Assembly: GCF_003597125.1 (NCBI RefSeq)
Contig: NZ_QYYA01000001.1
Coordinates: forward strand, 744,001-808,000
DNA length: 64,000 bases
Direction: 5' to 3'
From: Alcanivorax profundi
GTDB lineage: Bacteria > Pseudomonadota > Gammaproteobacteria > Pseudomonadales > Alcanivoracaceae
In this document: one piece after another, positions 28,980-41,570 of the stretch
Numbering within the stretch: position 1 is the first letter of the stretch
How the letters are laid out: every line of letters begins with the position of its first letter
The notes under the pieces: model-generated
What the model saw: only the letters and a program-made list of their open reading frames with translations
The model's database searches: none
What the model was told of the DNA's origin: nothing
Translations under genes and position numbers: made by a program

Positions 28980-29228
28980 TTACTCTGTGTCTTCCCCCTC
29001 ATTTGAGGCGTCATTAATCGCATCACCACTGGCGCGAAGATTGACAGCATGAAAGCCCTTGTTTGCGGGTTGTACTTCGTATTCAACTGGTTGGCCAGCC
29101 TTCAGGCTCTTGTAGCCCTCCATCTGGATATAGGAATAGTGAACAAACAGATCTTCTCCGCCTTCATCCGGACGAACGAAGCCGTACCCTTTTGCATTGT
29201 TAAACCACTTAACCCTTCCCGTTGCCAT
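28980..29228 (-). CDS. cspD: Cold-shock domain protein CspD
   Basis: CspD is a single-stranded nucleic-acid-binding protein of the cold-shock family, made in stationary phase in E. coli and inhibitory to replication. ATG 29228 has GGAAGG upstream. Residues 1-68 form the OB fold with the RNP motifs GRVKWFNNAKGYGFV and DLFVHYS; an acidic 14-residue tail follows. It is divergent from clpS, the arrangement found in Pseudomonas and enteric bacteria. Confidence 0.95.
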   Translation of the reverse strand: MATGRVKWFNNAKGYGFVRPDEGGEDLFVHYSYIQMEGYKSLKAGQPVEYEVQPANKGFHAVNLRASGDAINDASNEGEDTE

Positions 29229-29544
29229 GGTCCTTCCCTCTACCTCTCCAATGGCCAAGAGCTTTTGTATGCTCTAACGTTTCTTTTTATTAGCCGCTGA
29301 CAGCACGGTACACTGCATGTTGTGCGGTGCCCCGGCGTTCTTTAGCACGTCGCTATCTTGGCGGCGCTGATCCCCGTTACATCAGGGCTGCAGCATTGTG
29401 CAACTTTTAAACATGTGTCGCAGGGTGTCAACCCCATGAACTTTTGTGGTCATGTGATGGCTCTGGGGATTGAAAAAAGCATGACCGCCCATCATTTCAA
29501 TATTGCCTGTTGGTGCCAGCAGGGTTACAACGGTTAAGAGGCTT
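29229..29544. other. Intergenic region between divergent cspD and clpS
   Basis: 316 bases without a credible gene. It must hold the promoters of both genes. A T-rich stretch at about 29279-29293 lies near the cspD side, and a spaced pair ATTGAAA / TTTCAAT lies at about 29469-29504 near clpS. No confident -35/-10 pair, riboswitch or small RNA can be assigned by eye. Confidence 0.5.
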
Positions 29545-29931
29545 ATGATTTTGCAGCAGTGGTGGCAGAGGGAGAATCCAGAGGGTCAGGTGGGGATCTC
29601 CGCAGGCCCCGCAGACAATCCGGCAGATCCTGATCGCCATGGGGATCTGGCCGTTGAAGAGGCCAGACCGAAACTCAAGCCGCCGTCCATGTACAAGGTG
29701 TTGATGCTTAATGATGACTACACCCCCATGGATTTTGTGGTCGAAGTACTTGAGGACTTCTTCAGTATGAACCGTGAACAGGCCACCCGGGTCATGTTAA
29801 CGGTGCATACGGAAGGGAAGGCGGTGTGCGGGTTGTACCCGCAGGATATCGCCGAAACCAAAGCCACCCAGGTGGTTGAATACGCCCGCGAAAATCAGCA
29901 TCCGCTGATGTGCCAGGTGGAAAAGGCCTGA
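29545..29931 (+). CDS. clpS: ATP-dependent Clp protease adaptor ClpS
   Basis: ClpS recognises N-degron proteins (Phe, Leu, Trp, Tyr N-termini) and hands them to ClpAP. ATG 29545 has AAGAGG upstream and gives 128 residues, slightly longer than usual because of a disordered N-terminal 45 residues. The core has [20 protein letters not shown] (with the NDD-x-T-PM-x-FV pocket) and [19 protein letters not shown]. It lies 29 bases before clpA. Confidence 0.95.
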   Translation: MILQQWWQRENPEGQVGISAGPADNPADPDRHGDLAVEEARPKLKPPSMYKVLMLNDDYTPMDFVVEVLEDFFSMNREQATRVMLTVHTEGKAVCGLYPQDIAETKATQVVEYARENQHPLMCQVEKA

Positions 29932-29960
29932 CAACGCGAGCCCGGTAGTGAGGTAGCCTT

Positions 29961-32225
29961 ATGCTCAGCAAAGAACTGGAAATGACGCTAAACGAGGCGT
30001 TTCGCCATGCGCGCAGTCATCGTCATGAGTTCATGACGGTAGAACACCTGCTGCTGGCACTGCTGGATAACGAGGCCGCCGTTGAGGTGCTGCGCGCCTG
30101 TGGCGCGGACCTGGATGAATTGCGTGATGCGTTAAGCCAGTTTATTGAAGATTCCACCCCCTTGTTGCCGGAAGGTGATCCGGATCGTGATACCCAGCCG
30201 ACGCTGGGCTTTCAGCGTGTACTGCAGCGGGCGGTGTTCAGTGTCCAGTCTTCCGGCAAGAAGGAAGTCACTGGCGCCAATGTACTGGTCGCCATTTTCA
30301 ACGAGCAGGAAAGCCAGGCCGTTTACTTCCTCAACTGTCAGGATATTCACCGTCTGGACGTAGTTAACTTCATTGCCCACGGCATTTCCCAGGTCGAGGA
30401 CGCTGATCCCTCTATCGAAGCGGCCCAGGAAAACGACACGGCGGAAGAGCCGTCACAGGCCAGCGCGCTGGAGAACTATGCGACCAACCTGAATGTACTG
30501 GCTCGTGAGGACCGTATTGACCCGCTGGTGGGCCGTGCATTCGAGATTGAGCGTGCAGCGCAGATTCTCTGCCGTCGCCGCAAGAACAACCCGCTGCTGG
30601 TGGGTGAGCCCGGGGTCGGCAAGACCGCGATCGCTGAAGGCTTGGCGCGGATGATCGTGGAGGAGCAGGTACCGGAGCCGTTGCTCGATGCCACTGTCTA
30701 TTCTCTGGATCTTGGTGCTCTGCTGGCGGGAACCAAGTACCGCGGTGATTTCGAGAAGCGCCTGAAATCCCTGTTGGCCGAGCTGAAAAAAGAGCCCAAT
30801 TCCATTCTCTTTATTGACGAAATTCACACGATTATTGGCGCCGGTGCGGCGTCCGGCGGAGTGATGGACGCCTCGAACCTGCTCAAGCCATTGCTGGCCA
30901 ATGGTGAGCTGAAGTGCATGGGCTCTACCACATTCCAGGAATACCGTGGTGTGTTCGAGAAGGACCGGGCCTTGTCTCGCCGTTTCCAGAAAATTGATGT
31001 GGTTGAGCCGTCGGTGGAAGACACTATCGGTATTCTCAAGGGACTGAAGTCACGGTTTGAGAAGCACCATGATGTGACCTACAGCGATGCCTCACTCAAA
31101 GCCGCAGCGGAGCTGAGCGCCCGCTATATCAATGACCGCTACCTGCCTGACAAGGCTATTGACGTGATTGATGAGGTCGGTGCCTGGCAGCGTCTTCGCC
31201 CTGAGGATCAGCGCAAGAGCACCATCGATGAAATCGATGTGGAAGACATGGTTGCCAAGATCGCCCGCATTCCGCCCAAACAGGTATCGTCTTCAGACAA
31301 GGAGTTGCTCCGCAATCTCGAGCGCGACCTTAAGATGACGGTGTTCGGGCAGGATGAAGCCATCAATACTATTTCTGCGGCCATCAAACTGTCCCGGGCG
31401 GGGCTTAAAGGCGAGAATAAACCCATCGGCAGCTTCATGTTTGCCGGGCCCACCGGGGTGGGCAAAACCGAAGTCAGCCGTCAGCTGGCACGGGCCCTGG
31501 GGGTTGAGCTGGTACGCTTTGATATGTCCGAGTACATGGAGCGTCACACGGTCAGCCGTTTGATCGGGGCGCCCCCGGGCTATGTAGGCTACGACCAGGG
31601 TGGTTTGCTCACCGAGGCGATCACCAAGACTCCCCATTGCGTGCTGTTGCTCGATGAAATCGAAAAGGCGCACCCCGAGGTTTTCAACATTCTGCTGCAG
31701 GTGATGGATAACGCCACCCTGACGGATAACAACGGCCGCAAGGCGGATTTCCGTAACGTGATTCTGATCATGACCACCAATGCGGGTGCCGAGGTGTTGA
31801 ACAAGCGCTCCATCGGGTTCACCGAGCAGGATCAGAGCACCGATGGCATGGAGGTGCTGAAGAAGGCGTTCACCCCGGAATTCCGTAACCGTCTGGATGG
31901 CATCGTGCAGTTTGCGTCGCTGACGACGGAGGTCATTCTGGGGGTGGTCGACAAGTTCCTGGTCGAACTCCAGGCTCAGCTGGATGAAAAAGGCGTGGTG
32001 CTCAATGTGGATGCCGCCGCCCGCAGCTGGCTGGCCGACAAGGGCTACGACAAGGATATGGGGGCTCGCCCCATGGCTCGCCTGATCCAGGAGCAGCTCA
32101 AGAAACCATTGGCCGAGAAACTGCTGTTTGGCGAGCTGGCCGAGCAGGGCGGGCAGGTGGACGTCACTGAACAGGACGGCAAGCTTGCTCTCACGGTGAA
32201 AGCGGCGGAGGCGGAGCCCGCGTAG
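29961..32225 (+). CDS. clpA: ATP-dependent Clp protease ATP-binding subunit ClpA
   Basis: ClpA is the hexameric AAA+ unfoldase that feeds substrates to ClpP. The 754-residue protein has the N domain (residues 1-145), D1 Walker A GEPGVGKTAIAEG near 215, D2 Walker A GPTGVGKTEVSRQ near 495, and the IGF loop (KRSIGFTEQDQ) near 619 used to dock on ClpP. ClpS upstream and Bpt/Aat downstream form the N-degron pathway. The gene is followed by a tract of AGTTGACAGTT-like repeats and a strong terminator. Confidence 0.97.
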   Translation: MLSKELEMTLNEAFRHARSHRHEFMTVEHLLLALLDNEAAVEVLRACGADLDELRDALSQFIEDSTPLLPEGDPDRDTQPTLGFQRVLQRAVFSVQSSGKKEVTGANVLVAIFNEQESQAVYFLNCQDIHRLDVVNFIAHGISQVEDADPSIEAAQENDTAEEPSQASALENYATNLNVLAREDRIDPLVGRAFEIERAAQILCRRRKNNPLLVGEPGVGKTAIAEGLARMIVEEQVPEPLLDATVYSLDLGALLAGTKYRGDFEKRLKSLLAELKKEPNSILFIDEIHTIIGAGAASGGVMDASNLLKPLLANGELKCMGSTTFQEYRGVFEKDRALSRRFQKIDVVEPSVEDTIGILKGLKSRFEKHHDVTYSDASLKAAAELSARYINDRYLPDKAIDVIDEVGAWQRLRPEDQRKSTIDEIDVEDMVAKIARIPPKQVSSSDKELLRNLERDLKMTVFGQDEAINTISAAIKLSRAGLKGENKPIGSFMFAGPTGVGKTEVSRQLARALGVELVRFDMSEYMERHTVSRLIGAPPGYVGYDQGGLLTEAITKTPHCVLLLDEIEKAHPEVFNILLQVMDNATLTDNNGRKADFRNVILIMTTNAGAEVLNKRSIGFTEQDQSTDGMEVLKKAFTPEFRNRLDGIVQFASLTTEVILGVVDKFLVELQAQLDEKGVVLNVDAAARSWLADKGYDKDMGARPMARLIQEQLKKPLAEKLLFGELAEQGGQVDVTEQDGKLALTVKAAEAEPA

Positions 32226-32310
32226 CTCAGTTGACAGTTAACGGTTGATAGTTGACAGCTAAGGCAGAAACAAAAATACCCCCGGCTCGTAGGAGGCGGG
32301 GGTATTTTTT
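32226..32310. terminator. Low-complexity tract and bidirectional terminator between clpA and infA
   Basis: Right after the clpA stop comes a tract of variants of AGTTGACAGTTAAC (32228-32259). It is followed by a hairpin with arms AAAAATACCCCCG (32272-32284) and CGGGGGTATTTTT (32297-32309), a 12-base loop and a T-run, which works for clpA and, by its A-run, for the convergent infA. Confidence 0.88.
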
Positions 32311-32356
32311 GGGTTTCTGCGTGCAGCGTGAGGCTTGTTGCGTGCAGCTGCCCGTT

Positions 32357-32575
32357 TTATTTCATGCGGAAGGTGATACGACCCTTGGTCAGGTCGTAGG
32401 GGGACATTTCCACCTTGACGCGGTCGCCGGTGAGGATGCGGATATAGAATTTGCGCATCTTCCCGGAGATATGGGCAGTGATCACATGACCGTTGTCCAG
32501 CTTCACACGAAACATCGTGTTGGGCAGGGTTTCAACGATTACACCTTCGAGTTCAATCTGTTCTTCTTTCGCCAT
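32357..32575 (-). CDS. infA: Translation initiation factor IF-1
   Basis: The 72-residue protein is nearly invariant in this family: [51 protein letters not shown]. It is a single OB-fold protein that binds the ribosomal A site during initiation. Its place beside clpA and aat is conserved in gammaproteobacteria. Confidence 0.98.
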   Translation of the reverse strand: MAKEEQIELEGVIVETLPNTMFRVKLDNGHVITAHISGKMRKFYIRILTGDRVKVEMSPYDLTKGRITFRMK

Positions 32576-32686
32576 CCAACGAATACCTTGGGTTACCGGC
32601 TATTGAGCGAGGGCGCAATTGTGCCGCAAAAGCGGGCCGGCTGCAAAACCGGATTAACGGCAAGGGCGAATGGACGGGAAAGCTGA

Positions 32687-33403
32687 TCAATCTTTGTCCG
32701 GAAGGTCCTTCCAGGCGCCGCTACGCAGTATCTCCAGCGGCTGGTACTGGCTCTTGTAACTCATCTTCTGGCACTGGTGAATCCAGTAACCGAGATACAG
32801 GTATGGGAGTTGTAGCCGGCGGCATTGTTCGATTTGCCACAGCAGAGCCATGACGCCAAGGCTACGTTCAGGCAGATGGGGGTCGAAGAAGGTATAGACG
32901 GCAGAGAGACCGTCTTCCAGCTGGTCGGTTACCGCAACGGCCCGGAGTTTGCCGGCCTGGCGGAAACAGTGGAACTGGGTATCGGCCCAGTCGCAGGTCA
33001 GAAAGTTGGTGAACTGTTCCTCGGACGGGGGGTACATGTCGCCATCGCCATGACGCTGGTTGATGTAGTCCGCGTAGAGAGAATAGAGCTCACGGGTAAA
33101 CCGGGCAGGCTCACGGTTGACGACCAGGTCATCATTGACCTTGCGAATCCGACGATGGCGGCGTTTGGGCTGAAAATCCGATACCCGCACCCGAGCCGGA
33201 ATGCAGGCACTGCACTGATCGCAATGGGGACGGTACAGGTAATCCCCGCTACGGCGGAACCCCAGAAGGCTCAGTTCGCTGTAGAGTTCCGGTGACAGAG
33301 TGGCCTGGGGGTCCACAAACAGGGTCGAGGCCTGTCGATCTTCCAGGTAGCTGCATGAATGTGCCGGCGTCCGGAAGAAGCGCAGGGTGGAAAGGTCTGT
33401 CAT
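32687..33403 (-). CDS. bpt: Aspartate/glutamate leucyltransferase (Bpt; ATE family)
   Basis: This enzyme adds leucine to N-terminal Asp or Glu of proteins, making them ClpS substrates. The 238-residue protein has CDQCSACIPARVRVSDFQP with the paired cysteines of the ATE family, LYLGYWIHQCQKMSYKSQYQP and the Arg-rich RRHRRIRK segment. The bacterial short form with Leu specificity is the usual product in this location; Arg specificity cannot be excluded by sequence. It lies between aat and infA on the same strand. Confidence 0.95.
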   Translation of the reverse strand: MTDLSTLRFFRTPAHSCSYLEDRQASTLFVDPQATLSPELYSELSLLGFRRSGDYLYRPHCDQCSACIPARVRVSDFQPKRRHRRIRKVNDDLVVNREPARFTRELYSLYADYINQRHGDGDMYPPSEEQFTNFLTCDWADTQFHCFRQAGKLRAVAVTDQLEDGLSAVYTFFDPHLPERSLGVMALLWQIEQCRRLQLPYLYLGYWIHQCQKMSYKSQYQPLEILRSGAWKDLPDKD

Positions 33404-33485
33404 GGGGTCAGTGTAGCGAGAAACGAGGGGGCCAGGCTAGATAGCGTCGCTGAGCTGGGGGTCCACAGAGTGCCACTGGTCGGGC

Positions 33486-34199
33486 TTAAGGCTGTGCGGG
33501 TAAGCCTGCCCATTCTGTTGCTGGCCACTGTTCCGGGCCCGGTGTGGCTGTGATTCGCTCTGACAAGAGGGCTTCAAATTGCGGTCTTTCCAGCAGCCTT
33601 GCCCCCATGCTCAGCAAGTGGGGATTCTCCACTTGGGCGTCGATCAGGGTGATATCCAGCGCTGGAGCGAGCTTTTTGAGGGCGGCCAAGGCCATCTTGG
33701 AGCCGTTACGGCGAGGAGAGACCATGGATTCGCCAAAAAACACCTGTCCCAGCTTGATGCCGTAGATGGCGCCGGCAATGTCGCCGTCCTGCCAGATCTC
33801 CAGGCTGTGGGCATAGCCCTGACGGTGCAGCCCCACATACGCCTCGATCATGTCATCACTGATCCAGGTGCCATGACCATCTGATCTGGGTTGGGCACAC
33901 AGCCGCATGACGCGTTCAAAGGCGCGATCGAGAGTCACCGAAAACTCGCTGTTGCGCAGATGACGTTGCAGGCTGCGACTGATGTGGATGTCGTCAGGAA
34001 AGAAAATGCAGCGCGGGGCAGGGGACCACCAAAGAATGGGCTGATGATCGGCATCGTACCAGGGGAAGATACCCCGGGAGTAGGCACGAATAAGTGTGGA
34101 GGAGCTCAGATCCGCCCCGGCGGCCAGCAGGCCGTCGGGGTCGGTGAGGGCGTCACGGGTATCCGGGAAAGGACTTCCCGGTTCCAGCCATGGCACCAT
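33486..34199 (-). CDS. aat: Leucyl/phenylalanyl-tRNA--protein transferase
   Basis: Aat attaches Leu or Phe to N-terminal Lys or Arg of proteins, creating ClpS-recognised N-degrons. The 237-residue protein has LIRAYSRGIFPWYD, LWWSPAPRCIFFP, GVYGIKLG-like AGAIYGIKLGQVFFGESMVS and LIDAQVENPHLLSMGA. With bpt, clpS and clpA nearby, the Leu/N-degron pathway is complete apart from ClpP. Confidence 0.96.
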   Translation of the reverse strand: MVPWLEPGSPFPDTRDALTDPDGLLAAGADLSSSTLIRAYSRGIFPWYDADHQPILWWSPAPRCIFFPDDIHISRSLQRHLRNSEFSVTLDRAFERVMRLCAQPRSDGHGTWISDDMIEAYVGLHRQGYAHSLEIWQDGDIAGAIYGIKLGQVFFGESMVSPRRNGSKMALAALKKLAPALDITLIDAQVENPHLLSMGARLLERPQFEALLSERITATPGPEQWPATEWAGLPAQP

Positions 34200-34229
34200 G
34201 ACAGGCTAACCGATCACCTGAAGGGCGTT

Positions 34230-35492
<1,263 letters not shown>

Positions 35493-37808
35493 GTGAGCAA
35501 AACCGCTGCCGGGCAAGGAGAGTCCGGGTTTTCCCGTCATCTCAAGCGCGGGCTGGTCGAGGGCATGGTGATCGCATTGATCGCTCTGTCCATGTACCTG
35601 CTGCTGGCGTTGATCAGCTTCGACAGCCGCGATCCGGGCTGGTCGTATGTGGGGCATGTGGATGCCGTGCGTAATGCGGCGGGCCGTGCTGGTGCGTTCA
35701 GTGCCGACCTGCTGCTTGGCTTGTTTGGCTACATGGCCTACCTGTTCCCGGTATTGGTGGGATTCTGGGCTGCCAAGGTGCTGCGTGAACGTCATGCCGG
35801 GCTGCCCGGTAGCTGGCCGCTGTTCAGCCTCCGTCTGGTGGGCTTTATTTTGACCATGCTGGCCGGTACCGCTCTGTCTTACATGCACTTCAGCATGGGC
35901 GACAGCTTGCCGGAAGGTGCTGGCGGCATCCTTGGCCATGAAGTGGGTGCGGCCGCCCTGGATGGCTTCAATCCCCTTGGCGGTACGCTGATCATGGTCG
36001 CATTGTTCCTGATCGGGGTGACCATCTTTACCGATCTGTCCTGGATCGCCCTGGCAGAAGGGCTGGGAGCGCTGGTGCTGGGAGCGGTTGAGAAAGTCCC
36101 TGCCTGGTGGCAGGCGCGCAAGCGCAAACAGGAGGAGCAGCGGCAGAAGAAAGTGGCCCATGAAAAACGGGCTAAAGTGATCAGCGAGGCCAAGAAAAAA
36201 GCCGAAACCCGTACGCCCCCCAAAATTGCCAAGCCCGCGGCTCCGGTGCAAAAGAGTGAGCGGGTACAGAAGGAAAAACAGCAGAAACTGTTCACCACTG
36301 AGGTCAGTGGCGAAATTCCGCCGCTGGAACTGCTGGATCCGGTGGAAGAGTCCAAGGGCGGGTATTCTGAGGAAGCCCTCGAAGGCATGTCCCGCCTGCT
36401 GGAGATCAAGCTCAAGGATTTCAACATTGAGGCCGAGGTGGTGGCGGTTCAGCCGGGCCCTGTGATCACCCGTTTTGAAATTCAGCCAGCAGCAGGAATC
36501 AAGGTTTCCAAAATTACCAATCTGGCCAAGGATCTGGCGCGCTCATTGGCGGTGATCAGTGTTCGGGTCGTGGAAGTCATCCCGGGCAAGACCACGGTGG
36601 GGATCGAGATTCCCAACGAACAACGGGAAATGATCCGTTTCACCGAAGTGGTGGGCACCCAGATGTTCGACCAGTCCTCATCGCCGCTGACCATGGCGCT
36701 CGGCAAGGATATTGCGGGCAACCCGGTCATGGGGGATCTGGCCAAGATGCCACACCTTCTGGTGGCGGGGACCACCGGTTCCGGTAAATCCGTGGGTGTG
36801 AACGCCATGCTGCTGTCCATGCTGTTCAAATCCGGCCCAGACGATGTTCGCATGATTCTCATCGACCCCAAGATGCTGGAACTGGCGGTCTATGACGGCA
36901 TCCCCCATTTGTTGACCCCGGTTGTAACCGATATGAAAGAAGCCGCCGGCGCCTTGCGCTGGGGTGTCGGTGAAATGGAGCGTCGCTACCGGCTGATGGC
37001 CGCCATGGGGGTGCGTAACATCTCCGGCTATAACCGCAAGGTCGATGAGGCGAAGAAGAAGGGTGAACCGATCAAGGACCCGCTGTGGAAGCCTGAAGAC
37101 CCGATGAATCTTGAGGAAGAAGCGCCCCTTGCCGAGCACCTGCCCTATATCGTCATCGTCATCGATGAATTTGCCGACATGATGATGATTGTGGGCAAAA
37201 AGGTGGAAGAGCTGATCGCGCGGATTGCCCAGAAAGCGCGGGCCGCCGGTATTCATCTGATTCTCGCAACCCAGCGTCCCTCGGTGGATGTGATCACCGG
37301 TTTGATCAAGGCAAACGTGCCCTCACGTATCGGCTTCCAGGTGTCGTCCAAGATTGATTCCCGAACCGTGCTGGATCAGGGCGGGGCAGAACAGCTGCTG
37401 GGTCATGGTGACATGCTTTATTTGCCGGGGGGCAAGAGTGTTCCGGAACGTGTTCACGGTGCCTTTGTCTCAGATGAAGAGGTCCACCGGGTTTGTGACG
37501 ATTGGCGCAAGCGCGGCGAGCCTAACTACCTGGAAGAAATTCTCGATGGTGGCTCGGATCTCAATGCACCGATGCCCGGCATGGAAGGCGCCGGCGGTGA
37601 CGGTGATGATGAAAATGATCCGTTGTACGACGAAGCGGTTGCCTACGTGACGCAGTCACGCCGGGCATCCATTTCCTCTGTGCAGCGAAAACTGAAAATT
37701 GGCTACAACCGTGCCGCCCGTTTGGTGGAAGCCATGGAGATGGCCGGGGTAGTCAGCGAAGCGGGGCATAACGGCCAGCGTGAGGTAATCGCGCCGCCGC
37801 CGGTTTAA
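35493..37808 (+). CDS. ftsK: DNA translocase FtsK
   Basis: FtsK pumps chromosomal DNA through the division septum and activates XerCD at dif. A GTG start at 35493 follows AAGGGG. The 771-residue protein has four N-terminal membrane segments (residues 20-210), a short Lys/Glu/Gln linker (210-280, far shorter than in E. coli), the RecA-like motor with Walker [13 protein letters not shown] near 427 and Walker [14 protein letters not shown], and the C-terminal gamma winged-helix ([22 protein letters not shown]) that reads KOPS. The order ftsK-lolA-rarA is conserved. Confidence 0.97.
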   Translation: MSKTAAGQGESGFSRHLKRGLVEGMVIALIALSMYLLLALISFDSRDPGWSYVGHVDAVRNAAGRAGAFSADLLLGLFGYMAYLFPVLVGFWAAKVLRERHAGLPGSWPLFSLRLVGFILTMLAGTALSYMHFSMGDSLPEGAGGILGHEVGAAALDGFNPLGGTLIMVALFLIGVTIFTDLSWIALAEGLGALVLGAVEKVPAWWQARKRKQEEQRQKKVAHEKRAKVISEAKKKAETRTPPKIAKPAAPVQKSERVQKEKQQKLFTTEVSGEIPPLELLDPVEESKGGYSEEALEGMSRLLEIKLKDFNIEAEVVAVQPGPVITRFEIQPAAGIKVSKITNLAKDLARSLAVISVRVVEVIPGKTTVGIEIPNEQREMIRFTEVVGTQMFDQSSSPLTMALGKDIAGNPVMGDLAKMPHLLVAGTTGSGKSVGVNAMLLSMLFKSGPDDVRMILIDPKMLELAVYDGIPHLLTPVVTDMKEAAGALRWGVGEMERRYRLMAAMGVRNISGYNRKVDEAKKKGEPIKDPLWKPEDPMNLEEEAPLAEHLPYIVIVIDEFADMMMIVGKKVEELIARIAQKARAAGIHLILATQRPSVDVITGLIKANVPSRIGFQVSSKIDSRTVLDQGGAEQLLGHGDMLYLPGGKSVPERVHGAFVSDEEVHRVCDDWRKRGEPNYLEEILDGGSDLNAPMPGMEGAGGDGDDENDPLYDEAVAYVTQSRRASISSVQRKLKIGYNRAARLVEAMEMAGVVSEAGHNGQREVIAPPPV

Positions 37809-37837
37809 CCGTGATCTGTCCCGACTAAGGAGTCTTG

Positions 37838-38449
37838 ATGCGTACACTACTGATGGTCGCACTGCTGTTTCCGGCTTTGGCCTGGGCTGGCGCCACCGAC
37901 GAATTACTGTCCCGCTTGCAGAAACTGCAGTCGTTAAAGGGCGATTTTGAGCAAACCGTGCTCGACAAGGGCGGCACCCACATGCAGCAGGCAGAAGGGC
38001 GTTTCCAGGTGGCGCGGGGCAATCAGTTTTACTGGTCCACCACGAGCCCGTTTTCCCAGCTGGCGGTATCGGATGGCAAGACCGTGTGGGTCTACGATGA
38101 AGACCTGGAACAGGTCGTGGTGCGCCCCCTGAGCCAGGATCTCGGGCAGACCCCGGCCCTGCTGTTTGGCGGACAGCCAAGCCAGGTGGCCGAGGCGTTC
38201 AGCATCAGCGAGCGTGACCGAAATGGCGCGCAAGTGACATACCGCCTGACTCCCAAAGGGGATGACCCGCTTTTCGACCAGCTTGACGTGACCTTCCGTG
38301 GCGAACAGCCCATGTCCATGCGGCTTCAGGATGCGCTTGGCCAGCAAACCGTCATCGACTTCCGTGATCTGAAGGTAAACAGTGGCATTGATGCTTCACT
38401 GTTCCACTTCACGCCACCGGAAGGTACTGACGTCATCCAGCAGCAATGA
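37838..38449 (+). CDS. lolA: Outer-membrane lipoprotein carrier protein LolA
   Basis: LolA shuttles lipoproteins across the periplasm from LolCDE to LolB. ATG 37838 has AAGGAG upstream. A signal peptide (residues 1-18, ending AWA) precedes a 185-residue mature part with LQKLQSLKGDFEQTVLDKGG, GRFQVARGNQFYWSTTSPF and VNSGIDASLFHFTPPEGTDVI. The stop overlaps rarA by four bases. Confidence 0.95.
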   Translation: MRTLLMVALLFPALAWAGATDELLSRLQKLQSLKGDFEQTVLDKGGTHMQQAEGRFQVARGNQFYWSTTSPFSQLAVSDGKTVWVYDEDLEQVVVRPLSQDLGQTPALLFGGQPSQVAEAFSISERDRNGAQVTYRLTPKGDDPLFDQLDVTFRGEQPMSMRLQDALGQQTVIDFRDLKVNSGIDASLFHFTPPEGTDVIQQQ

Positions 38450-39780
38450 ACGATCTGTTTGCCGCCGACAATGCCCAGCAGGCGCAGCCTTTGGCGGCTC
38501 GCTTGCGCCCCAACAGTCTGGATGACTATGTAGGGCAGCAGCACCTTGTCGGCCCCGGCAAACCCCTGCGCCAGGCACTGGAGCGCGGCCAGCTTCACTC
38601 CATGATCCTGTGGGGCCCGCCTGGCACGGGCAAAACCACTCTGGCGCTGATTCTTTCCCAGGCCGTGGACGCGGCGTTTATCACGCTCTCTGCCGTACTC
38701 TCTGGCGTCAAAGATATCCGGGCCGCCGTCGAGCAAGCCCAGATACGACTGGCCCAGGGGCGACGTACCGTCCTGTTTGTAGACGAGGTGCACCGGTTTA
38801 ACAAGGCGCAGCAGGATGCGTTCCTTCCCCATGTGGAGGAGGGCACGATTACCTTTATTGGTGCGACCACCGAGAACCCGTCGTTTGAGCTGAACAATGC
38901 CTTGCTGTCCCGGGCACGGGTATACCGGTTGCGGTCACTTGCGGCGGAGGATCTGCGAGGCCTGTTGCAACGCGCGCTTGATGAACCGCGTCTCAATGGC
39001 ATGACCGTCGACGCGGACGCCGCCGAGCTGCTGCTCAATTACGCCGATGGTGATGCCCGACGCTTGTTGAACATGCTGGAAGTGGCGGCGGATCTGGCGG
39101 ATGGTGACGCCCCGCGTATCGATGCTGACCTGATGAGCGAAGTGCTGCGCGATGCCGTGCGCCGCTTCGACAAGGGTGGAGACCTTTTCTACGATCAGAT
39201 CAGTGCCTTGCATAAATCTGTGCGAGGCTCTGATCCCGACGCAGCACTTTACTGGTTCGCCCGTATGCTGGACGCCGGTTGTGACCCCTTGTACATTGCC
39301 CGCCGGGTGGTGCGTATGGCCAGTGAAGACATTGGCAATGCTGACCCGCGAGCACTGACCCTGTGCCTGCAAGCCTGGGATGTGCAGGAGCGGCTGGGCA
39401 GCCCGGAAGGGGAGTTGGCGATTGCCCAGGCTGTGGCCTATCTGGCCGTGGCCCCGAAAAGCAACGCAGTCTATAACGCCTACAATCAGGCTCGCGCACT
39501 GGTACGGGAAAAGCCCACAGATGAGGTACCGCTGCATTTGCGCAACGCACCGACCCAGTTGATGAAGGACGAAGGCTTCGGGGCAGAGTATCATTACGCC
39601 CACGATTTCCCCGATGCGTTCGTGGACGGCGAAAACTATTTCCCCTCCAGCTTGCGTCATACCCGGCTCTACCAGCCGGTCAATCGCGGACTGGAGATCA
39701 AGGTGGCAGACAAGCTGCAGCGACTGCGCCAGCGCAATGCTGACAGCGACTGGCAACGCTACGGAGAGCTGGATGACTGA
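38446..39780 (+). CDS. rarA: Replication-associated recombination protein RarA (MgsA)
   Basis: RarA is a clamp-loader-like AAA+ ATPase acting at stalled forks. The 444-residue protein has MNDLFAADNAQQAQPLAARLRP, a SSB-interacting-type start followed by RPNSLDDYVGQQHL, Walker A WGPPGTGKTTLA, Walker B LFVDEVHRFNKAQQDAFLP, sensor segment IGATTENPSFELN and C-terminal tetramerisation region. ATG 38446 overlaps the lolA stop; crcB starts inside its last codons. Confidence 0.95.
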   Translation: MNDLFAADNAQQAQPLAARLRPNSLDDYVGQQHLVGPGKPLRQALERGQLHSMILWGPPGTGKTTLALILSQAVDAAFITLSAVLSGVKDIRAAVEQAQIRLAQGRRTVLFVDEVHRFNKAQQDAFLPHVEEGTITFIGATTENPSFELNNALLSRARVYRLRSLAAEDLRGLLQRALDEPRLNGMTVDADAAELLLNYADGDARRLLNMLEVAADLADGDAPRIDADLMSEVLRDAVRRFDKGGDLFYDQISALHKSVRGSDPDAALYWFARMLDAGCDPLYIARRVVRMASEDIGNADPRALTLCLQAWDVQERLGSPEGELAIAQAVAYLAVAPKSNAVYNAYNQARALVREKPTDEVPLHLRNAPTQLMKDEGFGAEYHYAHDFPDAFVDGENYFPSSLRHTRLYQPVNRGLEIKVADKLQRLRQRNADSDWQRYGELDD

Positions 39781-40165
39781 TGTGGGCGCAGTACCATGGT
39801 TGGCCGTGGCAGCAGGGGGTGCAACGGGTGCGTGTCTGCGGTTTGCGACAACCCTGTGGATGGGTGTCCCCGCCATGCCCGCGTGGCCATGGGCCACATT
39901 CAGTGTGAACCTGGTTGGCAGTTTCCTGTTCGGGCTGCTGACCGTAGCCTTGGCCAGCCTGACCACCAGTGAAGCGCTGCGTTTGGCGATCATGACCGGC
40001 ATGCTGGGCGCGCTGACTACCTTTTCGACCTTTTCTTTCGAGTTGGTGCGAATGCTCGAAATCAAAGCCTGGGGGCTGGCGGCGGGCTATGCGTTTGCCT
40101 CCGTAAGCATTTGCCTGGCGCTGGGTGTGACCGGCTTGATGCTTGGTCGCATGATCTGGGAATAA
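39773..40165 (+). CDS. crcB: Fluoride channel CrcB/Fluc
   Basis: Dual-topology fluoride exporter of 130 residues and four membrane segments. SVNLVGSFLFG carries the conserved Asn, and GALTTFSTFSFE is the Phe-box/TFS region lining the pore. ATG 39773 overlaps the rarA stop by eight bases, so it is cotranscribed; no fluoride riboswitch is present because there is no leader. Position beside rarA and serS is conserved. Confidence 0.93.
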   Translation: MTDVGAVPWLAVAAGGATGACLRFATTLWMGVPAMPAWPWATFSVNLVGSFLFGLLTVALASLTTSEALRLAIMTGMLGALTTFSTFSFELVRMLEIKAWGLAAGYAFASVSICLALGVTGLMLGRMIWE

Positions 40166-40235
40166 CGGTTTACCGAGACGCGTCGTCTCTGTGCGACACA
40201 CTGTTGTCTATTTGAATGATTTGAAACTGGAGTAG

Positions 40236-41534
<1,299 letters not shown>

Positions 41535-41570
41535 TACGCTCCCGCCTGTTTGAACCCCCAGGGAGCAATC

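Noticed and set aside
39700-39773. Possible fluoride riboswitch controlling crcB
   Set aside because: crcB starts inside the end of rarA, leaving no untranslated leader for a riboswitch.
38935-40065. 376-codon minus frame opposite rarA and crcB
   Set aside because: Overlaps two conserved genes and has no family resemblance.
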